Shown here: in pieces, positions 1 to 10,389 of the stretch | Position numbering within the stretch: position 1 is the first letter of the stretch | Layout of the letters: each line of letters opens with the position of its first letter | Assembly (NCBI GenBank): GCA_949297145.1 | Contig: CASFQO010000015.1 | Span: 1-64,000 of the forward strand | Reading direction: 5' to 3' | Source: an uncultured Alphaproteobacteria bacterium | Lineage (GTDB): Bacteria; Pseudomonadota; Alphaproteobacteria; RF32; CAG-239 | DNA: 64,000 nt | The notes under the pieces: generated by a model | Told to the model about the DNA's origin: nothing | The model's database searches: none | The model's input: the letters and a program-made list of their open reading frames with translations, nothing else | Translations under genes and position numbers: made by a program

Positions 1-100
1 ATATTTGGTTACCCACACTATATGGTAACTTAAACTGTATACGCTATGTGAACTCTCTACAAATTGCATATCTTTATTATATCGCCGACTTTTTATTCAT

Positions 101-124
101 CCACCACTAAAGTGGTGGTTTTCT
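101..124 (+). terminator. Hairpin terminator of a gene left of the window
   Basis: An 8-bp perfect stem (CCACCACT / AGTGGTGG) with a two-base loop is followed by TTTTCT on the plus strand. On the minus strand it is not followed by a T run, so it probably ends a plus-strand transcript entering from the left. Confidence 0.5.
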
Positions 125-177
125 ACAAGGCATTAATAAAGCAAAACAGCAGCCATTTTCATGACTGCCGTTTGAAT

Positions 178-253
178 TGGTGATCCCAACGGGATTCGAA
201 CCCGTGTTGCAGCCTTGAGAGGGCCGCGTCCTAGGCCTCTAGACGATGGGACC
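178..253 (-). tRNA. tRNA-Glu (CTC)
   Basis: The minus strand folds as a 76-nt cloverleaf: acceptor GGTCCCA pairs with TGGGATC, the T arm has loop TTCGAAT, and the anticodon loop CTCTCAA gives anticodon CTC. The 3' CCA is encoded. The sequence closely resembles bacterial tRNA-Glu in the D and T arms. Confidence 0.93.
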
Positions 254-338
254 ATTAAAAACAGTTCTTTGATAATACAAATAAATTCATATTGCAAGCA
301 TTTTCTGCCTTATCAAAAAAATATCTGTAACTGGTGAA

Positions 339-989
339 TTATTTATAATCATTCCCTGGCATTAACATAAAATCAGACGATAGCTGAGAATAAAAAGAAT
401 AAATATCTCTTCCCAAACGCTTATCAAAATAATCTTTAAGCAGATTAGCCCCACTTACCATATAATCAGGAACCGGCATATTGTATCTTTGAGAAAACTC
501 CTCTTCGCGCTGTTCTAATGTCACAAAACCACTACAATTCGCCAAACTATCACACATTTGTATCAATTTATCATATTCATTTGCCGAATGTTGCGCTAAA
601 AAATCGGCCACAAAATTATAATCCTCACGCCTTCCAAAAAACATTTTTTCAACCTTTTCATAAGGAGGAATATGGTTAAAATGAAACGTATGCGTTAAGG
701 AAATACGCGCGATTTCATCGTCTTTACCTTTAAAGAAGTCATACCCAATCAGACCATGAAACCGCTTCTCAAGCCGTTCATGAATTTTCCCGGCATCGTG
801 CATAACACCTAAAATCCAAGCTTTTTCAGGATCAATATCTCCCAGAACATCAGCCAATTTTTGTGCCAAATACCCCACCCCATAAACATGATTATGAAAT
901 TTATACCATGTACCGGGTTCTCTGCCGTGTGCTAAATCAAATTGTAATAAACCGCTGATATAATCCTGCGCATCAGATTTAGAAAACAT
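339..989 (-). CDS. HD-domain phosphohydrolase
   Basis: A 216-residue soluble protein of the HD metal-dependent phosphohydrolase superfamily. Visible metal-site elements are H34 (NHVYGV), the HD doublet H64-D65 in GVMHDAGKI, and further His at 78 and 100. The superfamily hydrolyses phosphomonoesters, cyclic nucleotides or nucleotides; the substrate cannot be read from sequence. The start is supported by GAGGG a few bases upstream. It lies alone between tRNA-Glu and the RND pump operon, with a pump-operon terminator just upstream, so it is probably transcribed separately. No signal peptide or membrane segment is seen. Confidence 0.75.
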   Translation of the reverse strand: MFSKSDAQDYISGLLQFDLAHGREPGTWYKFHNHVYGVGYLAQKLADVLGDIDPEKAWILGVMHDAGKIHERLEKRFHGLIGYDFFKGKDDEIARISLTHTFHFNHIPPYEKVEKMFFGRREDYNFVADFLAQHSANEYDKLIQMCDSLANCSGFVTLEQREEEFSQRYNMPVPDYMVSGANLLKDYFDKRLGRDIYSFYSQLSSDFMLMPGNDYK

Positions 990-1000
990 ATATCCCTCAC

Positions 1001-1030
1001 AAAAAAGGAGCGACGCCTAAGCACCGCCCC
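1001..1030 (-). terminator. Terminator of the RND pump operon
   Basis: On the minus strand GGGGCG-GTGC-TTAG-GCGT-CGCTCC forms a stem with one mismatch, directly followed by TTTTTT. It begins 12 bases after the pump stop codon and ends just upstream of the HD gene's ribosome binding site. Confidence 0.6.
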
Positions 1031-1041
1031 ACTTAATACGA

Positions 1042-4000
1042 TTATTTAGATTTTTTCCGACGCTCTACAATAGATTGAATCATAATGTACAGCAAAGGAA
1101 TAACCACAAGGCCGAATATCGTACCGACCAACATTCCGGAGAATACCGGTACACCAACGGCTACACGAGAACCAGAGCACGCCCCGGTTGCCCAAACCAT
1201 CGGAGCCACACCAAGAATAAAGGTCAATGCAGTCATCAATACGGCACGGAATCTTTCTTTTGTTCCGACAACCGCAGCATCAATAATAGATGCGCCTCTT
1301 TCGTGTTCCTCTTTAGCAAATTCGACAATCAAAATAGCGTTCTTTGCAGCCAAACCAACCAAAAGTACCAAACCCAACTGAGCATAAATACTTAAAGGCA
1401 ATCCGGTTACAAACATACCGATAAAGGCGCCCAACATTGCCGTCATAACAGAAAGAATAACTGACAACGGAATTGTCCAACTCTCATATTGAGCAACCAA
1501 GAATAAGTAAGCAAACAAGATAGCCAACGCAACCAAATATCCGATTTGACCTTGGTTACGTCTTTCTTGCAAGCTCATTCCTGACCATTCATAAGCATAT
1601 TTGTTAGAAAGAACTTCGTCAGCTAATTTTTCAACCGCCTGCATTGCAGCACCAGAGCTGGAATCTTCCGCAGCCATAATGTTAATTGTTGCTGCTGCAT
1701 ATTGGTTATATCTATCAACAGAACGAGGCAATGTAACACGACGAATATCAATCAAGCTGCCCAAAGGAACCATCTGACCGGAATTACTTTGAACATACAA
1801 GTTTTTAATACTGTCCAAATTTTTACGATACTTCCAATCAGCCATAACCATAACTTTGTTAGCTTGCGTACCGATATTAACGTCATTAACGTACATAGAG
1901 CCTAAATATGTCTGCAAAGTCGTATAAATATTACCGATAGAAACATCCATAAGCTCTGCTTTTTCACGGTTAATATCCAAATAAGCATGCGGGGTTTGAG
2001 AAGTAAATGTAGAATAAGCCATAGCAACTTCAGGAAGTTGATTTAACTTAATCAAAAATTCATTCAATGTTTTTTCCAACTGGTTCATGTCTGAATTTTC
2101 AATAGATTGCAATCTCAAATCCATACTGTTACTGTTACCCAAACCAGGAATAGCCGGCATTTCAAACAGCATAATGTTTGCTTCGGTAATTCCCTGCAAC
2201 GCAGCGTTTAAGCGCGCTCTAATATTAGAAGACTTATCTAAAATATCTTCACGCTCTGCCCATGGTTTCAAAGCAATAACATTAAAACCAACGTTCTCAC
2301 CTTGACCAGCCAAAATACTAAAACCACGCAAATTCATCACAGAACGAATTTTATCTTCTGTTTTCATAATATCTCTGGTTTTATCAATAACATCCAAAGT
2401 ACGACGTCCGGATGCACCTTCCGGCAATTGAATATTAGCCATAATCATACCTTGGTCTTCATCCGGCAAGAATGATGATTTAATATTCAATACAGAAAAG
2501 ATATTCAAGCTAGCCAACAACAAGACAATCAAAACAATAAATACCATCTTACGACCAAGCCAAGCAACAGTTTGAATATACTTATTTTTCGTTGAATTTA
2601 TCATTTGTTCAAATCTGAACAAGAAACCAGAAGTTCTAGGCTTAATCGGCTTTAACAAAGTAGCACTCAAAGCAGGACTTAAGGTCAAAGCATTAATACC
2701 GGAGAACAATACCGCAAAAGAAATTGCAATTGCAAATTGTTGATAAATTCTACCGGTTACGCCACCCATGAATGCAATAGGGACAAAGATTGCTAACAAT
2801 ACCAATGTCGTTGCAACAACGGCCGAAGACACCTGTTCCATCGCTTTTGTTGCAGCCTCTTTTGGTGAAAGGTTTTCTGTCTGCATCAAATACAAAACAC
2901 GTTCAACCACCACAATAGCATCGTCCACAACCAGACCAATAGCCAAAATTAAACCAAACAGTGTCAAAATATTCAAGTTATACCCTAAGGCTAGCATAAC
3001 AGCAAAAGTTGCTAAAATTGACACCGGAATAGCAATAGACGGAATAAGCGTAGCACGCCAGTCTTGTAAAAAGACATAACAAACCAAAACCACCAGCATG
3101 AACGTTAAGAATAACGTAAACACAACTTCTTCAATAGATACGCGAATAAATTCAGTCGCATCAAAGAATACTTGAACATCAAAATCTTCAGGATAATACT
3201 TAGACAAACGTGCTAATTCAGCATTAACGGCATCCATAGCTTGCAAAGCATTCGCGCCGGAAAGTTTGTTCAACATCAAAGCAACGTTCGGTTGTCCGTC
3301 AACATCAGATACTGTCAAATAACTTTCTGAACCAATCTCAACTTTAGCAATATCCTTCAAACGAACCAAGCCGCCTTCAGCTTCTGTTCTGACAATAATA
3401 TTTTCAAAGTCTTTTGCTTCGTTAAGACGTCCTTTTGTTTCCAAAGAAAAAACGATTTCACTTGAGCCATCACTAGGTTCTGCACCAACAGACCCTAGTG
3501 ATGGTTGATAGTTTTGGCTTGTAATAGCCTGCTGAACCGTACTAATCGGCAAATTCAATGCTGCCATTTTATCAGCATCCAGCCAAACTCTCATGCTCAA
3601 ATCAGACCCCATAACGTGCACATCACCAACACCATATTGACGCGCCAAGTTATTTTTAATGTTATTAGTTACATAGTTGTTTAAGAAATTACGGTCATGC
3701 GTTCCGTTTGGAGAAACTGCTTGCAAAAAGGCCAAAATTTCTGAAGAACGTTTAATAACATTAACACCTCTTGTTTGTACTTCATCCGGCAAGCTGTTAA
3801 TCGCCTTTTGCACACGGTTTTGAACTTTTACCTGAGCCAAGTCAGGATCTGTACCAATTTCAAAACTAATATCCAACTGATAGTTACCGGAGTTATATGA
3901 TGAAGAGCTCATATAAAGCATGTTATCAACACCATTAACTTCCTTTTCAATAGGAATAGCAACCGTATTTGCAACTGTCTCCGCACTGGCTCCTGTATAA

Positions 4001-4146
4001 TCTGCAGAAACCGTAACCGTCGGCGGGGTAATTTCCGGATACATTGCCACCGGCAAAGTAAAAATAGCAATCAAACCGGCCAAGCTCATGACAATGGCGA
4101 TAACCACCGCAAAACGAGGCCTCTCAATAAAGAACTTAGAAAACAT
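1042..4146 (-). CDS. RND multidrug efflux permease (AcrB/MexB type)
   Basis: A 1034-residue inner-membrane proton/drug antiporter of the HAE1 branch of the RND superfamily, of full family length. The N terminus ([15 protein letters not shown]) is typical of AcrB-like pumps. The proton-relay pair lies in TM4 ([17 protein letters not shown], around residues 400-415) and the matching lysine in TM10 ([16 protein letters not shown], around 940). It expels drugs, bile salts or similar amphiphiles from the periplasm through a trimeric adaptor and an outer-membrane channel. It follows the adaptor gene by 18 bases in a regulator-adaptor-pump operon. No TolC-like channel gene is nearby, so one must be supplied from elsewhere. 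Confidence 0.95.
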   Translation of the reverse strand: MFSKFFIERPRFAVVIAIVMSLAGLIAIFTLPVAMYPEITPPTVTVSADYTGASAETVANTVAIPIEKEVNGVDNMLYMSSSSYNSGNYQLDISFEIGTDPDLAQVKVQNRVQKAINSLPDEVQTRGVNVIKRSSEILAFLQAVSPNGTHDRNFLNNYVTNNIKNNLARQYGVGDVHVMGSDLSMRVWLDADKMAALNLPISTVQQAITSQNYQPSLGSVGAEPSDGSSEIVFSLETKGRLNEAKDFENIIVRTEAEGGLVRLKDIAKVEIGSESYLTVSDVDGQPNVALMLNKLSGANALQAMDAVNAELARLSKYYPEDFDVQVFFDATEFIRVSIEEVVFTLFLTFMLVVLVCYVFLQDWRATLIPSIAIPVSILATFAVMLALGYNLNILTLFGLILAIGLVVDDAIVVVERVLYLMQTENLSPKEAATKAMEQVSSAVVATTLVLLAIFVPIAFMGGVTGRIYQQFAIAISFAVLFSGINALTLSPALSATLLKPIKPRTSGFLFRFEQMINSTKNKYIQTVAWLGRKMVFIVLIVLLLASLNIFSVLNIKSSFLPDEDQGMIMANIQLPEGASGRRTLDVIDKTRDIMKTEDKIRSVMNLRGFSILAGQGENVGFNVIALKPWAEREDILDKSSNIRARLNAALQGITEANIMLFEMPAIPGLGNSNSMDLRLQSIENSDMNQLEKTLNEFLIKLNQLPEVAMAYSTFTSQTPHAYLDINREKAELMDVSIGNIYTTLQTYLGSMYVNDVNIGTQANKVMVMADWKYRKNLDSIKNLYVQSNSGQMVPLGSLIDIRRVTLPRSVDRYNQYAAATINIMAAEDSSSGAAMQAVEKLADEVLSNKYAYEWSGMSLQERRNQGQIGYLVALAILFAYLFLVAQYESWTIPLSVILSVMTAMLGAFIGMFVTGLPLSIYAQLGLVLLVGLAAKNAILIVEFAKEEHERGASIIDAAVVGTKERFRAVLMTALTFILGVAPMVWATGACSGSRVAVGVPVFSGMLVGTIFGLVVIPLLYIMIQSIVERRKKSK

Positions 4147-4164
4147 TCCCCTATCCCCTCAAAA

Positions 4165-5280
4165 TTAGTTTGCACTTACAATATTAACAGTAGCTCCGGA
4201 ATGCATCATACGGTTCTGCATACCGCTGGCAATAACTCTATCACCGGCTTTTAATCCGCTAACCACAATTTGCTTACCATCAAAAGCTTCACCTAATTCA
4301 ACCTTTCTAAGTGTTGCAATATTTTGGGCATTAACAACATAAACTTGAGATACTTCTTCATTTTGGATAATTGCCGTTTCAGGAACAACTAAAGCCTTTT
4401 TCGGGTTTGAAGAAGTAATAAACATTTTAACGTATGCACCAGGCTTCAATAATCCTTTATCATTTTTGATATCGGCATAAACTGCAATCGTTGCCGTACC
4501 TTGGTTAATTTCATTATTAGCAAAAACTCTTTCCAATTTTTCACTAAAGATTTCACCACTAGCCAATTCAATGTTGATTACAAAATTTTCCAACGGCTTA
4601 TCAGAACCGGCATTAAGCTCCAAAAATTCTTTATCAGTTAAAGAGAAAGCGATTCTAATCGGGTTAATTTGCACAACACGAGCCAAAGGCTCCGCAGAAG
4701 CATTAACATAGTTACCTTCCGTAACTTGTGTCTTTCCGATATATCCATCAATATATGCTTTAACTTCTGTATTATCTAAATCAATCTTAGCCAAGTCTAA
4801 CTGAGCCTCTGCCTGAGAAACAGCTGCTTTTGCCTGCAAATAAGCACTTTCTGCACTATCATAAGTTGCTTTTGAAGCAATATTTTTAGCACTCAACTGT
4901 TTCTGACGATTATAATCACGCTCTGTCTTCGTCAAATTAGCCTTTGCACTTTCCAATTGTGCCTTAGCCAAATTGTAGTTAGCTTGATAAGTATCTTTAT
5001 CAATAATAAACAAAGGATCATCTTTTTTAACAAAGCTGCCTTCAACAAAATTTACTTTATCCAAGCTACCGCTAACCTTAGCAACAACATCAACACTATT
5101 AATAGCTTCAACCAATGCCACATAAGTTTTGGGGTTATTTATTTCTTCTTCTTTAACATCAGCCACCGTCACATTAACTGCCGGCATACCTGCCATTTCA
5201 GATTTTTGCCCATAAAAATGGCAACCTGCTATAACCGCAAGCAAAGCGACGACGCCCGCAAATAAATAACTTTTCTTCAT
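4165..5280 (-). CDS. RND efflux periplasmic adaptor (AcrA/MexA type)
   Basis: A 371-residue membrane-fusion protein linking the RND pump to an outer-membrane channel. The start at 5280 is chosen because GAGGGG lies 9 bases upstream and translation begins directly with a lipoprotein signal (MKKSYLFAG...VIAGC, lipid-modified Cys near residue 20); a longer reading starting at 5343 lacks this logic. The lipoyl/barrel-sandwich half (DVVAKVSGSLDKVNFVEG) is followed by a long alpha-helical hairpin rich in Gln, Lys and Ala and a C-terminal beta domain ending GDRVIASGMQN. It lies between the TetR gene and the pump and is presumably co-transcribed with them. Confidence 0.93.
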   Translation of the reverse strand: MKKSYLFAGVVALLAVIAGCHFYGQKSEMAGMPAVNVTVADVKEEEINNPKTYVALVEAINSVDVVAKVSGSLDKVNFVEGSFVKKDDPLFIIDKDTYQANYNLAKAQLESAKANLTKTERDYNRQKQLSAKNIASKATYDSAESAYLQAKAAVSQAEAQLDLAKIDLDNTEVKAYIDGYIGKTQVTEGNYVNASAEPLARVVQINPIRIAFSLTDKEFLELNAGSDKPLENFVINIELASGEIFSEKLERVFANNEINQGTATIAVYADIKNDKGLLKPGAYVKMFITSSNPKKALVVPETAIIQNEEVSQVYVVNAQNIATLRKVELGEAFDGKQIVVSGLKAGDRVIASGMQNRMMHSGATVNIVSAN

Positions 5281-5353
5281 AATTTTCAACCCCTCTTCTT
5301 TATCAACTTTTTTAATAACTTCTGCCAACTTAACTTTGTGCATTTTGACCTTC

Positions 5354-5965
5354 CTACTTTTTAAGCCCTCTAAGCAGCGCGCTTAGACCGGCCCGAACCA
5401 TTTCAACCATACTAAAATTAACTCTTTTACTCAAAACAGAAAAAATAATTCCGACATAAGTAGACATAATCACGTGAGACATAATTTCTATATCAATATC
5501 ATCACGCAACTCACCCTTGCTCTTTGATTCTACCAAAACTGCGTTAATTTTTTCTAAATGATGATTTTTACTCAAAGCTCTGGCTTTATCTACTCTATCA
5601 ATAACGGCCTCTGACCATTCCATTTGACAAGACATAAACCGATTAAAACGAGAAAAGCGTTGATCTTTTTCACTAGCTTCTGCCCATAAAACGAAATAAT
5701 TAAGCAAATCATCCAAAGTATTTCCTTCTGGTACAACCGGAGCTAATTCTGCACGTTTACGTTCAACATATTCTTCAATCAAAGCTGCGACTAAATCTGC
5801 TTTATTTCTAAAGTACCAGTACACTGCTCCTTTTGTAAAACCTGCACGTGCAGCAATTTCATCAAATGTTGCTTTTGCAAATCCTTTTTCTGAAAAAACA
5901 TCCAACGCAGATTCCAATACAGCCTGCCTTGTTTTTTCAGCATCTTCTTTGCATTTTCTAGCCAT
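5354..5965 (-). CDS. TetR/AcrR family repressor of the efflux operon
   Basis: A 203-residue regulator. The N-terminal TetR helix-turn-helix is clear (ESALDVFSEKGFAKATFDEIAARAGFTKGAV, then YWYFRNKADL, residues about 16-60); the C-terminal helical domain would bind the inducer. It is the first gene of the operon with adaptor and pump, unlike E. coli where acrR is divergent, so repression would be autoregulatory and cover the whole operon. A palindrome resembling AcrR/TtgR operators sits just upstream, next to a TATAAT -10 element. The ligand is unknown; pump substrates are likely. Confidence 0.9.
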   Translation of the reverse strand: MARKCKEDAEKTRQAVLESALDVFSEKGFAKATFDEIAARAGFTKGAVYWYFRNKADLVAALIEEYVERKRAELAPVVPEGNTLDDLLNYFVLWAEASEKDQRFSRFNRFMSCQMEWSEAVIDRVDKARALSKNHHLEKINAVLVESKSKGELRDDIDIEIMSHVIMSTYVGIIFSVLSKRVNFSMVEMVRAGLSALLRGLKK

Positions 5966-5978
5966 TAAGCCTCCTGAA

Positions 5979-6005
5979 ATTATAGATACATACTAAAATG
6001 TATGT
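5979..6005 (-). promoter_or_regulatory. Palindromic operator and -10 of the efflux operon
   Basis: ACATAC (5988-5993) and GTATGT (6000-6005) form a 6-bp inverted repeat around TAAAAT, close to the E. coli AcrR operator pattern TACATAC...GTATGTA. On the minus strand a TATAAT -10 box (5979-5984) lies immediately downstream, so a bound repressor would cover the promoter spacer. Confidence 0.6.
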
Positions 6006-6119
6006 TACAAACAGGATAAAAAAAACAACATTTTTTTCAACTTGTCAAGAAAAAATTTTTCCATTTAAAACAAATATTTTTACGGCTTATTAAGAAAGCG
6101 ATTCCTTTAAAAACAAGCA

Positions 6120-6683
6120 CTATAGTCCTAATTTTAATCCAGAAAGTTCCGCAAAAAAATTCTCACAATTCGGGCTCGCAATATAAGCCCCAACTTTTAC
6201 TTCTTCATAACTCTGCAAATAGAACATTCTACTTTTAATAAACTGAACACCGTCCAAAGAATAGGAAAAAATATAATCGTCCCCAACACGATTGAGACGA
6301 TACCAAATTTCCTCCACATCTTGAGGCAAATCAACACCAGCCCAATCAGAATGTCCGGCCACGGTATAAGACGAGGCCAAAACATTCTGATGAGCTTGTT
6401 CATTCATCAAAGAAGCCTTAAACCAATTACGTTCATCAATTCTTACCATAATGCCGCATTGTGAAAATTTTTCTAATTGACTGAATTTCCACTTTAAGGT
6501 CAAAATGAAATCTCCATTTTGTCGGCAAAAGAAAAAATGACCATCATCCTTTTTAAACCCTCGATGTATACTCTGCCAAAAATCCGTATCGGGACGAGCG
6601 TAAATAATCATCGCATCGTCTTCAAAGCGGACATTTTCAGGATCATTATACCATTCAAAATTTTCTAAGGCTTCAAAATGCAT
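6120..6683 (-). CDS. DUF1349 family protein (concanavalin-like fold)
   Basis: A 187-residue cytoplasmic protein without a signal peptide. The pattern (FEWYNDPENVRF near the start, a WKFSQLEKFSQCGIMVRIDERNWFKASL segment at about 83-112, and WYRLNRVGDDYIFSYSLDG at about 128-146) matches the DUF1349/YesU family, jelly-roll proteins related to concanavalin-type lectins; some are annotated as acting near glycan metabolism. No enzyme activity can be assigned. Its start overlaps the stop of the upstream dnaJ-like gene (TAATG-type overlap), so the two are translationally coupled. Confidence 0.75.
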   Translation of the reverse strand: MHFEALENFEWYNDPENVRFEDDAMIIYARPDTDFWQSIHRGFKKDDGHFFFCRQNGDFILTLKWKFSQLEKFSQCGIMVRIDERNWFKASLMNEQAHQNVLASSYTVAGHSDWAGVDLPQDVEEIWYRLNRVGDDYIFSYSLDGVQFIKSRMFYLQSYEEVKVGAYIASPNCENFFAELSGLKLGL

Positions 6684-7627
6684 TAAAACGTCCTCAACTG
6701 TTCATCCGGCATATCGTTAAGAGCCGCTTCCAAAGCAGCATCTTTAGCTTTCGGCGCCATAATAGCCAAATTTACAATTTCATCGCCTACACCATCAGCC
6801 GTTTTAATCCCTTTGCCTTTCAAACGCAATTTTTCACCGCTAGAGGCATATGGCGGAATTTTAACGCTAACCTTACCGCTAAGCGTAGGCACAATAACCT
6901 TAGCCCCCAAAACAGCCTCTTTCATCGAGATTGGCAAATCGATAAGGATATCACGTCCTTCCGCTTTAAAATATGGATGTTGCCCAACTGTTAACGTAAT
7001 CAACGCATCACCGGCCGCTCCACCATTAATTCCAGGCATTCCCTGCCCTTTAAGACGCAACGTTTGACCAGTCGTTGTACCGGCAGGAATTTTAACACTT
7101 AATCTCTTTCCATTAATAGAAATATATTTTTCAGCACCTTTAGCTGCATCCAAAAAGTCTACATCAAGTGAGTATGATACATCCTGACCTTTTTGAGCCC
7201 TTCTGGTATTAAATCCGGCAGTTGAGCCAAACCCCGCTCCACCGGCGTTGCTAAACTGGCTAAAGATATCATCTCCAAATAGTGACGAAAAATCAAAGCC
7301 ACCTGCACCACTAAAACCTTGAGCGCCATTAAACCCATTTGTAGAATACGTTCTATATGTTCCACCCCCGGGATTAAAGCCGCCCGCGCCAAATCCGGTC
7401 GGTTTTCCTTCTTCATCTATTTCATGGTTATCGTACTTCTGTCGTTTATCCTTATCACCCAAAATATCATAAGCGGCAGAAACTTCTTTAAATTTCTCCG
7501 CAGCATTTTTATCATCTTTATTTAAATCCGGATGATATTTACGAGCCAATTTACGATATTGAGACTTAATTTCTGCCTCAGTAGCCGTTTTAGCTACACC
7601 TAACACATCATAAAGATTTTTTACCAT
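6683..7627 (-). CDS. DnaJ-domain co-chaperone, CbpA/DjlA-like class B
   Basis: A 314-residue Hsp40. The J domain is residues 4-70 with the HPD motif (YHPDLNK) that stimulates DnaK ATPase; then a Gly/Phe-rich linker (about 75-135) and two beta-barrel substrate-binding domains (about 145-300). The four CxxCxGxG zinc motifs of true DnaJ are absent, which makes it a class B protein such as CbpA. It shares a one-base overlap with the DUF1349 gene downstream, suggesting they are made together. Confidence 0.9.
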   Translation of the reverse strand: MVKNLYDVLGVAKTATEAEIKSQYRKLARKYHPDLNKDDKNAAEKFKEVSAAYDILGDKDKRQKYDNHEIDEEGKPTGFGAGGFNPGGGTYRTYSTNGFNGAQGFSGAGGFDFSSLFGDDIFSQFSNAGGAGFGSTAGFNTRRAQKGQDVSYSLDVDFLDAAKGAEKYISINGKRLSVKIPAGTTTGQTLRLKGQGMPGINGGAAGDALITLTVGQHPYFKAEGRDILIDLPISMKEAVLGAKVIVPTLSGKVSVKIPPYASSGEKLRLKGKGIKTADGVGDEIVNLAIMAPKAKDAALEAALNDMPDEQLRTF

Positions 7628-7668
7628 AACATCATATCCCCTTTTGATACTATATAGGGAATAAGCTT

Positions 7669-8058
7669 TTAGATTGCAAGATTAACGCAATCAAACGTTG
7701 CCCGCATAAAACCATTATGATACATTGTAACTTCTCTTAAGTATGGAGAGCCGCCATAAGCAACATCTGCACAATACATAGAAGCTAACGGAGAAATCTC
7801 ATCTACACGGACATTCTTGTATTGATAGGTAACAAAATCGCTTCCTTCACCCACAACAAAAACATTATTTGCCGTAAGTTCCCGCTCTGATACAGTCAAG
7901 ACATCCTGACTAACAAGATTTTCATCAAAAGAAGATTTTTCACCATCCAATTGAGTATAATATCCTTCCTCAACAGGATTAGCATTTTCATCCATCAATA
8001 CATATTCCGTCGTACATGCACCCAGCAACAATGCTAACAGACACACAACTTTTTTCAT
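7669..8058 (-). CDS. Small predicted lipoprotein
   Basis: A 129-residue protein with a short lipoprotein signal peptide ([15 protein letters not shown]; lipobox LLGAC, lipidated Cys at 15). The mature part has two further Cys (in MYCADVAY and ATFDCVNL) that could form a disulfide in the periplasm. I do not recognise a family. It lies 15 bases downstream of another small secreted protein gene on the same strand, so the two are likely co-transcribed envelope proteins. Confidence 0.65.
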   Translation of the reverse strand: MKKVVCLLALLLGACTTEYVLMDENANPVEEGYYTQLDGEKSSFDENLVSQDVLTVSERELTANNVFVVGEGSDFVTYQYKNVRVDEISPLASMYCADVAYGGSPYLREVTMYHNGFMRATFDCVNLAI

Positions 8059-8073
8059 AACTAACCACCTTCC

Positions 8074-8379
8074 TTATTTAAGTTCGTTATAAATTTCTTT
8101 ACCAGCTCTTTCCAAAATTCTTTTAATTTTCAAATTTTTAGCGCTATTAGGCTTATCATTATCCAATTTAGCCAACATCTGAACCAAATCTCTATTAAAA
8201 TTTTTATTTTGCCGCAACTTATCAATATCTGAAACCAAATCCGCATCTTTCATTTTGTGATCAGCGACCACTTTTAGAGTTGTAATATATTTAGCCTCAT
8301 TTAATGCAGCAACTTGTGCATGCGCGGAAACAACCAAGGAAACTGTAAAAATAGCTGTAAAAATTAAACTCTTAAACAT
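8074..8379 (-). CDS. Small secreted helical protein
   Basis: A 101-residue protein with a Sec signal peptide (MFKSLIFTAIFTVSLVVSAHA, cleavage near residue 21). The mature part is about 80 residues, charged, Lys/Asp-rich and probably all helical. No cysteine or known motif is seen. It is upstream of the lipoprotein gene with a 15-base gap. Function unknown; length and signal peptide argue it is real. Confidence 0.6.
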   Translation of the reverse strand: MFKSLIFTAIFTVSLVVSAHAQVAALNEAKYITTLKVVADHKMKDADLVSDIDKLRQNKNFNRDLVQMLAKLDNDKPNSAKNLKIKRILERAGKEIYNELK

Positions 8380-8475
8380 CTTCGTATACTCTCAAAATTC
8401 TTCTTGCAAATATATCCATATCATATATAACTTAACAAAAGATAAAGATTTGATTTCATTTTAAAAGTCAGGCTC

Positions 8476-9447
8476 ATGAGAAGTATATGGATTCTGTTAG
8501 ACAATCGTGCCGGAAGCCGTCATCAGGCAGAAGGAATTGCAAACTACCTTAACCCCTCAGATATAAATGTTATATATAAAGAATTAGAATACACAAAGTT
8601 AGCAGGATTACCTAATTTTATCCGTGGCAAAACTTTACTTGGGTTAACACCTCAATCAAAAGCAGAAATTAACGCTCCTTATCCAGATATCGTACTCTCT
8701 TCAACCAGAAGAACGGCTCCAATTGCGCGCTACATAAAAAAACACCACTCCGACACAAAATTAATACAATTAGGACATATTGGAAGAACTGGGCTGAAAG
8801 AATTTGATTTAGTTTTCACCCCAGAGCATGATAAAAACAAAATTCAAACCCCAAACATTCATTACACAATCGGCTGTCCTCATTTTGTCACCAAGGAAAA
8901 GTTAAACTCTGCTTACCAAGAATGGCATTCACAATTTGCCAATCTTCCTCACCCAATAACAGCTCTTATTATTGGAGGTTCCATAAAAAAGAAACCTTTC
9001 ACAATAGAAAATGCAGAAGCCCTGGCAAAAGCTGTCGTCAACTTAAAAGAGCAAGAGGGAGGATCTCTACTCATCACCACCTCACGCCGCACAGGAGTTG
9101 AAGCAGAAAAAAAGATAATGTCGTATTTAGAAAAATATCCTCATTATGCCTATTTATGGGGAAGCAAGGATAAAAATCCCTACTTAGGATTTTTGGCCTG
9201 CGCCGATAATCTGATTGTCACCGGAGATTCCGTCTCCATGTGCAGCGAAGCCACGGCAACAGAAAAAGATTTACGCATTTTTATAGGCACAAACTGGCTC
9301 ACCCCAAAGCACTTACGCTTCGTACAGTCACTTTTTGACAACGGATATGCCTTTGATATAGCAAAAATAAAACACAACGAAAATAACGCCAAACCATCGC
9401 TTTTAAATACGGCTAAACAAATAGCTGAAACAATCGCTGCATTATAG
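8476..9447 (+). CDS. ELM1/DUF1022 family protein
   Basis: A 323-residue protein matching the ELM1 family (formerly DUF1022), shared by alphaproteobacteria and plant mitochondria. The start (RSIWILLDNRAGSRHQAEGIANYL) carries the family's conserved G(S)xxQAxGLA-like turn, and GGSIKKKPF plus TGDSVSMCSEATATEKDL match its glycosyltransferase-B-like C-terminal half. Plant ELM1 recruits dynamin in mitochondrial fission; the bacterial role is not established, and a nucleotide-sugar transferase function is often supposed. It is a lone gene, divergent from the small envelope genes. Confidence 0.8.
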   Translation: MRSIWILLDNRAGSRHQAEGIANYLNPSDINVIYKELEYTKLAGLPNFIRGKTLLGLTPQSKAEINAPYPDIVLSSTRRTAPIARYIKKHHSDTKLIQLGHIGRTGLKEFDLVFTPEHDKNKIQTPNIHYTIGCPHFVTKEKLNSAYQEWHSQFANLPHPITALIIGGSIKKKPFTIENAEALAKAVVNLKEQEGGSLLITTSRRTGVEAEKKIMSYLEKYPHYAYLWGSKDKNPYLGFLACADNLIVTGDSVSMCSEATATEKDLRIFIGTNWLTPKHLRFVQSLFDNGYAFDIAKIKHNENNAKPSLLNTAKQIAETIAAL

Positions 9448-9459
9448 CTTTTACATAAC

Positions 9460-9894
9460 TTAACATATATTCTCGTGCAATAGTGTATTAATCTTATTTT
9501 TTATTTCAAGAGCACTCTCCTTCTGCTCCAAAACATGCAAAATTTGATAAAAATCCTGTAAATCCGGAGCACGAGAGGTCTGACGCAGCCCCAACTCATT
9601 ATCATCTAGCTTAACAACATCATCTGCATCAAGATATCCATCAGAATACAACCATGGAGAATAATATGCGTCATGAATAATTTTATTTAATTTATCTATT
9701 TTAGTTATAGTAAGCTGATTAGTTTCCGACTCAAATTTAGTTATGATTATAAGTTGATTTTGACACCATTCGCAAATATTTTCAAAAATATCCGCAGCAG
9801 GATCATCCGCATTATTCCAAAACAGTTGCACACATCTATCTTGAATTTCTCTAATAACTTTTCTAAAAGCTAAAATATCACGTCCATATATCAT
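9460..9894 (-). CDS. Hypothetical protein
   Basis: A 144-residue acidic, helix-rich soluble protein that I do not recognise. It has four Cys (two in NICEWCQNQ), several aromatic-rich stretches (YYSPWLYSDGYLDADD) and a C-terminal heptad-like region. The ATG start has GGAG a short distance upstream. It converges with the ELM1-like gene, leaving 12 bases between the stops. Confidence 0.55.
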   Translation of the reverse strand: MIYGRDILAFRKVIREIQDRCVQLFWNNADDPAADIFENICEWCQNQLIIITKFESETNQLTITKIDKLNKIIHDAYYSPWLYSDGYLDADDVVKLDDNELGLRQTSRAPDLQDFYQILHVLEQKESALEIKNKINTLLHENIC

Positions 9895-10046
9895 AACATC
9901 TCCAAACCAGTTTATATTCTAATACACATTTGCACAAGATATTCAACAACTTTTTAGAAAAAAAATAAAATGTTACAAATATTAGTTGCATAAAATTAAA
10001 TAAAATTTTAATATCTCAATATATAACCTAAAGCAAAGGAGACATC

Positions 10047-10337
10047 ATGGCATCACTATCAAATAAAGTTATTTCAATATACAACCGTAAAACGAGTATA
10101 CGCTTAGCTCCCGCAGAGTGGAAAGCACTGGATACCATTTGCGAGCGCGAGAAAATAAAAAGAAAAAGCCTCTTTGAAGTCATTGACGCCAACAGAGATA
10201 CAAAATTGGGATTAACATATTCCGTTCGCTTATTTGCGCTAGTTTATTGCAGAACAGCACTAAAACAACCTCGAAAAAAAGAACCATCGACAGATAGAAT
10301 GTCCCTTATTTACGAAACACTCAAAGGATTAGCTTAA
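10047..10337 (+). CDS. Ribbon-helix-helix protein (RHH_4 type), copy 1
   Basis: A 96-residue protein with the pattern of the alphaproteobacterial RHH_4 domain: a basic beta strand (NRKTSIRLAPAEWKALDTICERE) followed by two helices (KRKSLFEVIDANRD, then SVRLFALVYCR). Such proteins are thought to bind DNA as dimers. It has a strong AAAGGAG site before ATG. It converges on the serpin gene and is a paralogue of the RHH gene on the serpin's other side. The target is unknown. Confidence 0.75.
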   Translation: MASLSNKVISIYNRKTSIRLAPAEWKALDTICEREKIKRKSLFEVIDANRDTKLGLTYSVRLFALVYCRTALKQPRKKEPSTDRMSLIYETLKGLA

Positions 10338-10389
10338 ACTACCACCAAGACTTTCTCAAATTAAAAACATCGCTTCCAGAAAGCTCGCT

